A stretch of 9,969 bases of DNA from RGIG8775 sp045121195. GTDB lineage: Bacteria > Bacillota > Clostridia > Oscillospirales > CAG-272. Under the pieces are notes generated by a model. It had not been told where the DNA came from and searched no databases. It saw only the letters and a list, made by a program, of their open reading frames with translations. Shown here piece after piece: positions 5,325 through 9,969 of the stretch. Position 1 is the stretch's first letter, and every line of letters begins with the position of its first letter. The position numbers were made by a program, and so were the translations under genes. The stretch lies in contig JBGVFO010000017.1 in assembly GCA_045121195.1 (NCBI GenBank), positions 1-9,969 on the forward strand. Direction: 5' to 3'.

Positions 5325-6266
5325 ATGAAGCACATTTTCGTAGTCAATCCCGCGGCGGGGACCGCGGATTCCACAGAGAGCATTCGCGACACGCTGGCGG
5401 CGTACGACGGCAAGCTGGAGTACGAGATCTACGTAACGAGCGGTGAAAAGGACGCCACCGCTTTCGTTAAAAGCCGCGTTGCCGAGGGCGGAGAGCTTCG
5501 CTTTTACGCGTGCGGCGGCGACGGCACCGTCAACGAGGTGGCAAGCGGTCTTGTGGGAGCTGAGAACGCCTCCCTTGCCGTGTATCCCGTGGGAAGCGGA
5601 AACGATTTCATCAAATATTACGGAACGAGGGACGATTTCCTTGACCTTGACGGCTTGATCGAGGGCGAGGAGGAGGCGATCGACGTGATCCGCGTGGGCG
5701 ACCGCTATTCCGTCAACGTCTGTAATTTCGGCTTCGATACCACCGTGGCAAGGACTATGATCGCGGTCAAGCATAAGAAGATCATCGGCGGCAAGCGCGC
5801 CTACGTAACGGGCGTGGTTACGGCGGTGATCAAGGCGATGAAGAATAAGTGCGAGGTGTATGCCGACGGCGAAAAGCTGAACGAGGAGAAGCTTCTTCTT
5901 TGTACGGTCGCCAACGGAAAATACGTGGGCGGCGCCTTCTGCTGCGCGCCCCGCTCGGTCAACGACGACGGATTTCTTGAGGTGTGCCTCGTGAAGCCCA
6001 TTTCCCGATTCAAGTTTATCAAGATCCTTCCCGTGTATACCGACGGAAAGCATCTGGATGACGAGCGCTTCCGTGACGATATTATATATCGCCGCGCCAA
6101 AAAGGTTGAGGTGGTAGCCCCCGAGGGCTTCTGCATTTCTCTGGACGGAGAGATCGTGGAGAACAATCGTTTCACGGCGGAGGTGGTGGAGAAGGCGATC
6201 CGCTTCGTCGTGCCGAAAAAGCTGGCAAAGACCACCGCCCCCGACACCGAAGCTATCCCCGTCTGA
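5325..6266 (+). CDS. Diacylglycerol kinase-family lipid kinase
   Basis: This 313-residue soluble lipid kinase of the DagK/YegS/BmrU type probably phosphorylates diacylglycerol to phosphatidic acid, returning it to phospholipid synthesis. Visible motifs are NPAAG (8-12), the nucleotide-binding GGDGT (64-68) and GSGNDF (90-95). The C-terminal beta-rich half carries SLDGE, as in the family. Start ATG 5325 is preceded by AGAAAGGA at 5307-5314, a ten-base spacing. A longer open frame from 5211 would overlap cls and has no such site. It shares the transcript of cls. The pairing suggests coordinated phospholipid remodelling, for example recycling diacylglycerol released during lipoteichoic acid synthesis. 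Related YegS-type enzymes act on phosphatidylglycerol, so the substrate is inferred. Confidence 0.9.
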   Translation: MKHIFVVNPAAGTADSTESIRDTLAAYDGKLEYEIYVTSGEKDATAFVKSRVAEGGELRFYACGGDGTVNEVASGLVGAENASLAVYPVGSGNDFIKYYGTRDDFLDLDGLIEGEEEAIDVIRVGDRYSVNVCNFGFDTTVARTMIAVKHKKIIGGKRAYVTGVVTAVIKAMKNKCEVYADGEKLNEEKLLLCTVANGKYVGGAFCCAPRSVNDDGFLEVCLVKPISRFKFIKILPVYTDGKHLDDERFRDDIIYRRAKKVEVVAPEGFCISLDGEIVENNRFTAEVVEKAIRFVVPKKLAKTTAPDTEAIPV

Positions 6267-6283
6267 ATTTCATACATAAAGCA

Positions 6284-6310
6284 CCCCGCGGATTCCCTCC
6301 GCGGGGTTTT
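6284..6310 (+). terminator. Intrinsic terminator of the cls-lipid kinase operon
   Basis: A perfect 8-bp stem, CCCCGCGG (6284-6291) with CCGCGGGG (6299-6306), closes a 7-base loop and is followed by TTTT then CAAATTTT. It begins 17 bp after the stop codon. The T-tract is also the first four bases shared with the repeat element. Confidence 0.9.
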
Positions 6311-6573
6311 CAAATTTTGATTTATCGGTCTGTTTGCAGATATGAAATGGCAACGCACAAACATTGTAGGGGGGCGACGTCCCCGGCGCCCCGCGACGAA
6401 CAGATTTGCAATTATAAAATTGGTGAAATCCCTTTGTGATAAGGGTTTGTGCGTAGCTGTTAAGAAAATTAAATTCATTTATTTTCGGGTCGCCGAGGAC
6501 GTCGACCCCTACGGTGTTAGATATTTTCATCCGTTTTGTGCGTAGCCATAACACCCCGACAAACATCAATTTA
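6307..6573 (+). repeat. MITE-like palindromic repeat (copy B), full length
   Basis: This is the second complete copy, in the same orientation as the copy at 745-1010. The terminal repeats lie at 6312-6334 and near 6550-6572. The G/C-rich arms are at 6365-6392 and 6487-6513. The central hairpin AAATCCCTT (6426-6434) / AAGGGTTT (6441-6448) pairs better than in copy A. Six G stand in the left arm where copy A has five. It occupies nearly all of the 309 bp between the converging lipid kinase gene and glmS, ending 2 bp before the glmS stop codon. I see no protein gene in this space. Confidence 0.85.
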
Positions 6574-6575
6574 CC

Positions 6576-8411
6576 TCACTCCACCGTGACCGATTTGGCG
6601 AGGTTGCGGGGGGTATCCACGTCAATGCCGAGGCTTGCGGATACGGTATAGGCGAGGAGCTGAAGCGCCGCCGTGGCGGGGAAGACCGAAAGCTCCTCCC
6701 GCACGTCGGGAAGGATGAGCAGATCGTCGGCGGGGATCGTATGAGCGTCCGCCAGCGACTTCGAGCAGACCGCGATGACCCGCGCCCCTCGGGCGCTTAC
6801 CTCACGCACGCCCGATACGGTTTTCTCGCAGAGCCCCCTCTGGGTGAGGAGAGCGATAACGGGAACACCGTCGGTAACGAGGGAAATGGTACCGTGCTTC
6901 AGCTCCCCCGCCGCATATGCCTCGCAATGGATATACGAGATCTCCTTGAGCTTGAGGGATGCTTCCACCGCGATGCTGTGATCCATTCCGCGCCCAATGA
7001 AAAACAGATGCTCGGCAGAGAGCAGTCCGCTTGCCGCCCGTTCGATGGGCGCTCGGTTGCCAAGCACCTGTTCGATGGCGCGCGGCACCTCGCAAAGGAG
7101 TGCTCGGCAGAGCGCGCGGGCGTCCTCCTCCGTCATCAATCCTTTGATCAGCGACAGACGAATTGCCAAAAGGCAAAGCACGGCACATTGCACCATATAC
7201 GCCTTAGTGCTTGCCACGGCGATCTCAGGCCCCGCCCACGTATAAAGAACGTTGTCTGCCTCTCTGGCAATGGAGGATCCGATCACGTTGACGACGGCAA
7301 GGGTCTTGATCCCCTTGGATCTCGCGTGACGGAGGGCGGCGAGGGTGTCCGCCGTTTCCCCCGACTGAGAAATGATGATCACCAGATCGTCCTCTGCGAG
7401 AATGGGATCCCGATAGCGGAATTCGCTGGCGATCTCCACGGTGACGGGAACGCGCGCCAGCCTTTCGATCAGCGTCTTACCGACGAGCCCCGCGTGCATC
7501 GCCGTGCCGCAGGCAACGATGTGAATGGCGTGAAACCGTCCAAGACGGTCGGTGTCAAGAAGCGGATCGTCAAAATAGGGAAGCCCGTTTTTGATGCGGG
7601 GCGTTACCGTTCGGCGAATCGCGTCTGGCTCCTCGTATATTTCCTTGAGCATAAAGTGAGGAAAGCCGCCCTTTTGCGCCTGCTCCACGCTCCAATCCAC
7701 CCTTTCGGACTTCTGGACGACGGGGCGTTTTTCTTTGTCAAAAAAATCCACCCGATCCTTATGAAGCACCGCCACGACCTCCTCGTCAAGTCGCACGTAC
7801 TCACGGGCGTGGGCCAGAATGGCGGGAACGTCCGAGGCGATGACCGAGCCTTCCTCGCCCGTTGCCACCAGAAGGGGCGAGTCCCGACGGATGGCGAATA
7901 CCGTGTCGGGATAATCGCGGAACAGGACGCCGAAGGCAAAGGAACCGCGCATTTTCGCCACCGCGCCGAGGATGGCGTCCAGCGGATCGCAAAGACGAAC
8001 GTACAGGCTATCGATCAGCTTTGCCGCTACCTCGGTGTCGGTGTCCGAGAGGAAGTCGTAGCCCTCGGCGGCAAGGGACGCCGCAAGCGTCGCGTAGTTC
8101 TCAATGATGCCGTTATGGACCAGAGCCAGGGACTCGGTGGCGTGGGGGTGAGAATTTCTGTCGGAGGGCTCGCCGTGGGTCGCCCATCGAGTGTGTCCGA
8201 TGCCGCAGGTCGTCCCGAGGGGCGGCATTTTCTCAAGCGCATCGGCAAGGCAGGTCAACCGTCCCTTTTTCTTTACCGTTCGTAGCGTACCGTCTGTTTC
8301 CGAAACGGCGATCCCCGCCGAATCGTAGCCGCGGTATTCCAGCGTTTTCAGTCCTTCAAGCAGAAGGGGAACGGCAGGGACGTTGCCCGTGTAACCTATA
8401 ATTCCGCACAT
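6576..8411 (-). CDS. glmS: Glutamine-fructose-6-phosphate aminotransferase (isomerizing)
   Basis: GlmS makes glucosamine-6-phosphate from fructose-6-phosphate and glutamine, the first step to UDP-GlcNAc. The 611-residue protein is full length for the family. It has an N-terminal glutaminase domain starting MCGIIGYTG (nucleophile Cys2, exposed after Met removal) with the EYRGYDSAGIA and GHTRWATHG motifs. Two SIS sugar-isomerase domains follow, with SQSGETADT (348-356), STKAYMVQ and ELKHGTISL. The C-terminal LAKSVTVE contains the expected catalytic-tail lysine (Lys606). Start ATG 8411 has AAAAGGAAA just upstream. Only 15 bp separate it from glmM, so there is no room for the glmS ribozyme found in many Firmicutes. 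It is the last gene of its operon. I see no T-rich intrinsic terminator before the repeat element. Confidence 0.97.
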   Translation of the reverse strand: MCGIIGYTGNVPAVPLLLEGLKTLEYRGYDSAGIAVSETDGTLRTVKKKGRLTCLADALEKMPPLGTTCGIGHTRWATHGEPSDRNSHPHATESLALVHNGIIENYATLAASLAAEGYDFLSDTDTEVAAKLIDSLYVRLCDPLDAILGAVAKMRGSFAFGVLFRDYPDTVFAIRRDSPLLVATGEEGSVIASDVPAILAHAREYVRLDEEVVAVLHKDRVDFFDKEKRPVVQKSERVDWSVEQAQKGGFPHFMLKEIYEEPDAIRRTVTPRIKNGLPYFDDPLLDTDRLGRFHAIHIVACGTAMHAGLVGKTLIERLARVPVTVEIASEFRYRDPILAEDDLVIIISQSGETADTLAALRHARSKGIKTLAVVNVIGSSIAREADNVLYTWAGPEIAVASTKAYMVQCAVLCLLAIRLSLIKGLMTEEDARALCRALLCEVPRAIEQVLGNRAPIERAASGLLSAEHLFFIGRGMDHSIAVEASLKLKEISYIHCEAYAAGELKHGTISLVTDGVPVIALLTQRGLCEKTVSGVREVSARGARVIAVCSKSLADAHTIPADDLLILPDVREELSVFPATAALQLLAYTVSASLGIDVDTPRNLAKSVTVE

Positions 8412-8426
8412 AATCGTTTCCTTTTC

Positions 8427-9782
8427 TTATTCGTAAGTCGCAAGACGGTCGCGGATAACGGAAGCGACCCCGTCGGTGATGCGTTGGATGACCGAAAGCT
8501 CCTCGCCCTCTGCCATAATGCGGATGAGGGGCTCGGTACCCGATGGGCGAACGACGATGCGTCCGCCGCTTCCAAGCTCTACGGCGGCACGGTCGAGGGC
8601 GCGCCTGATCTCGGGGTCGGTATAGAAGTGAAGCTTTCCGTCGGCGGTGGCAGTAATATTTACTATCGTTTGGGGATATTTTCTCATAACCGCCGCCAAT
8701 TGTGAAAGGGGCAAGTCTTTTCGCTTCATAATGGAAAGAAGTGCAAGGGCGGTCAACTGTCCGTCACCCGTGGTGGCAAACTCGCGGAAGATGATATGTC
8801 CCGATTGCTCGCCACCGATGGCGTATTCGCCAAGAAGCATCTCCTCCAAAACGTAGCGGTCTCCCACCTTGGTGGCGATAAAGCGGATCCCGTTTTCCTC
8901 GCAGAATCTGGAAAAGCCTAAATTGGTCATTACCGTACCGACTGCCGTTTGGTGAGTCAGTTTACCCCGTTTTTTGAGATCCAGAGCGCAGATCGCCATA
9001 ATGCGGTCCCCGTCCACGAGCGCCCCTGCTTCGTCGACGCAAAGGAGCCGATCGGCGTCCCCGTCAAAGGCAAGACCGCAGTCCACCTTGTTCGCCGTTA
9101 CGTACGCGGCGAGACTTTCTATATGAGTCGAGCCGCAATTTGTGTTGATATTGATCCCGTTCGGCTCGCGGTGAAGCAGATGGACCTCTGCTCCAAGGGA
9201 CGTGAAGAGCGCGCCCGCCGTCATCGAGGCCGAGCCGTTGGCGCAGTCGACGGCAATTCGCACGCCGTCAAGACCGATGGGGCACGACGCGCGCAGATGG
9301 GCAAGGTAATCGTCCACGGCGCCTTCCGCGCGGCGGATGCCTCCCATCCCGTCGCCTACGGCGGTTTTGGATGAGCCGTCCGCTTCGATCAGCGTTTCGA
9401 TGCGCTCCTCAAGCTCGTCGGGAAGCTTATAGCCCTCGCCGTTGAAAATTTTGATGCCGTTATACTCGAAGGTGTTGTGGGAGGCGGAGATCATCACGCC
9501 CGCGTCGGCGTGATAGTGCTTCACCAGATAGGCGACGGCAGGCGTGGGGACGACCCCCAGAAGCGTGACGTCAGCGCCCGCGGAGCAAATACCTGCCGCT
9601 ACCGCAGCCGAGAGCATCGAGGAGGAGATGCGCGTATCGCCGCCGATGAGAAGAGTCGGCTTTCGCTTGAGTCCGTCCGAAAGGACGGACGCCGCAGCGC
9701 GTCCCACCTTCATCGCCAACTCTGCGGTCAGCTCACGTCCTGCGACGCCGCGAATGCCGTCGGTTCCAAACAGTCTTCCCAT
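8427..9782 (-). CDS. glmM: Phosphoglucosamine mutase
   Basis: GlmM converts glucosamine-6-phosphate to glucosamine-1-phosphate. The 451-residue product begins MGRLFGTDGIRG, as is normal for GlmM. It shows the active-site ISASHN with phosphoserine Ser101, the Mg-binding DGDADR (240-245) and the phosphate-binding RPSGTEP (412-418). I chose ATG 9782 because it matches the family N-terminus; a TTG at 9788 would add two residues and overlap the previous stop. The ribosome binding site is poor (GTGAG-like). With only 2 bp between the upstream stop and this ATG, translational coupling is likely. It precedes glmS in the same operon, so two consecutive pathway steps are co-expressed. Confidence 0.97.
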   Translation of the reverse strand: MGRLFGTDGIRGVAGRELTAELAMKVGRAAASVLSDGLKRKPTLLIGGDTRISSSMLSAAVAAGICSAGADVTLLGVVPTPAVAYLVKHYHADAGVMISASHNTFEYNGIKIFNGEGYKLPDELEERIETLIEADGSSKTAVGDGMGGIRRAEGAVDDYLAHLRASCPIGLDGVRIAVDCANGSASMTAGALFTSLGAEVHLLHREPNGININTNCGSTHIESLAAYVTANKVDCGLAFDGDADRLLCVDEAGALVDGDRIMAICALDLKKRGKLTHQTAVGTVMTNLGFSRFCEENGIRFIATKVGDRYVLEEMLLGEYAIGGEQSGHIIFREFATTGDGQLTALALLSIMKRKDLPLSQLAAVMRKYPQTIVNITATADGKLHFYTDPEIRRALDRAAVELGSGGRIVVRPSGTEPLIRIMAEGEELSVIQRITDGVASVIRDRLATYE

Positions 9783-9784
9783 AT

Positions 9785-9969
9785 TCAATCACTCACTTTC
9801 CATGGTTTCGGGTATTTTTTTACCACTTCGCTTCCCGATTTTACGATGTGATCCGCGGGAATGAACCCCCGCACGGCGGTGAGGGGGTAGACCGAGGTGT
9901 TGCGACCGATCACCGTGCCGGGATTGAGGACGCAGTTGCAGCCGATCTCCACCGCGTCCCCGAGAATGG
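9785..9969 (-). CDS. C-terminal end of a left-handed beta-helix (hexapeptide) transferase, partial
   Basis: Sixty residues plus a TGA stop are visible; the rest lies beyond the window. They show hexapeptide-repeat periodicity (ILGDAVEIGCN, then VLNPGTVIGRNTSVYP) followed by a TAVRGFIPADHIVK tail. The tail resembles the ends of clostridial nucleotidyltransferase/acyltransferase proteins annotated as UDP-GlcNAc pyrophosphorylase-like. It does not look like the C-terminus of classical GlmU, so I give no symbol. Being first in line before glmM and glmS, it may supply the uridylyl- or acetyl-transfer step, but only the missing N-terminus would show that. Confidence 0.7.
   Translation of the reverse strand, partial: ILGDAVEIGCNCVLNPGTVIGRNTSVYPLTAVRGFIPADHIVKSGSEVVKKYPKPWKVSD

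Noticed and set aside
6741..8285. Long plus-strand open frame opposite glmS
   Set aside because: It is antisense to a complete, unmistakable glmS. Its composition is that of a G+C-rich shadow frame and it has no recognisable motif.
8412..8426. glmS ribozyme ahead of glmS
   Set aside because: Only 15 bp separate glmM and glmS, far too little for the ribozyme.

Overview
The window looks like a piece of a fairly G+C-rich Clostridia (Bacillota) chromosome, probably an uncultured gut-type lineage. This is inferred from the AGGAGG-type ribosome binding sites, the clostridial style of the Pth N-terminal extension, the HGAQDG variant of the PiT phosphate transporter, the DhaS-like TetR regulator and the glmM-glmS arrangement. 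I cannot place it to genus. All recognisable proteins are housekeeping or cell-envelope enzymes. There is no prophage, CRISPR array, defence island, rRNA or tRNA.

Layout, left to right. Positions 1-79 hold the right end of a repeat element preceded by a run of 15 C. The gene for peptidyl-tRNA hydrolase (pth, minus strand) follows, and then a full copy of the same element (about 266 bp). Next come a PiT-family phosphate transporter (plus) and, ending only 3 bp from it, a converging uridine kinase-like gene (minus). After a non-coding stretch with hairpins comes a TetR-family regulator (minus). It is divergent from a two-gene phospholipid operon (plus): cardiolipin synthase and a diacylglycerol kinase-family lipid kinase. 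That operon ends in a strong intrinsic terminator, whose T-tract is also the left edge of a second full copy of the repeat element. The last third is a minus-strand amino-sugar operon read right to left: the 3' end of a left-handed beta-helix (hexapeptide-repeat) protein, glmM and glmS, the last two making glucosamine-1-phosphate for UDP-GlcNAc, peptidoglycan and teichoic acids.

The genes fit a cell-envelope theme: phospholipid remodelling (Cls and DagK-like, probably under the divergent TetR protein) and cell-wall precursor supply (GlmM, GlmS). Phosphate uptake, pyrimidine salvage and peptidyl-tRNA recycling lie around them.

The least ordinary things here are not protein genes. First, a three-copy, MITE-like repeat about 260 bp long with nested inverted symmetry (terminal inverted repeats, 27-bp G/C-rich arms and a central hairpin) fills the intergenic spaces next to pth and glmS. 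Second, the TetR regulator appears to start at a rare ATC codon, because its promoter and ribosome binding site leave no ATG, GTG or TTG in a workable place.
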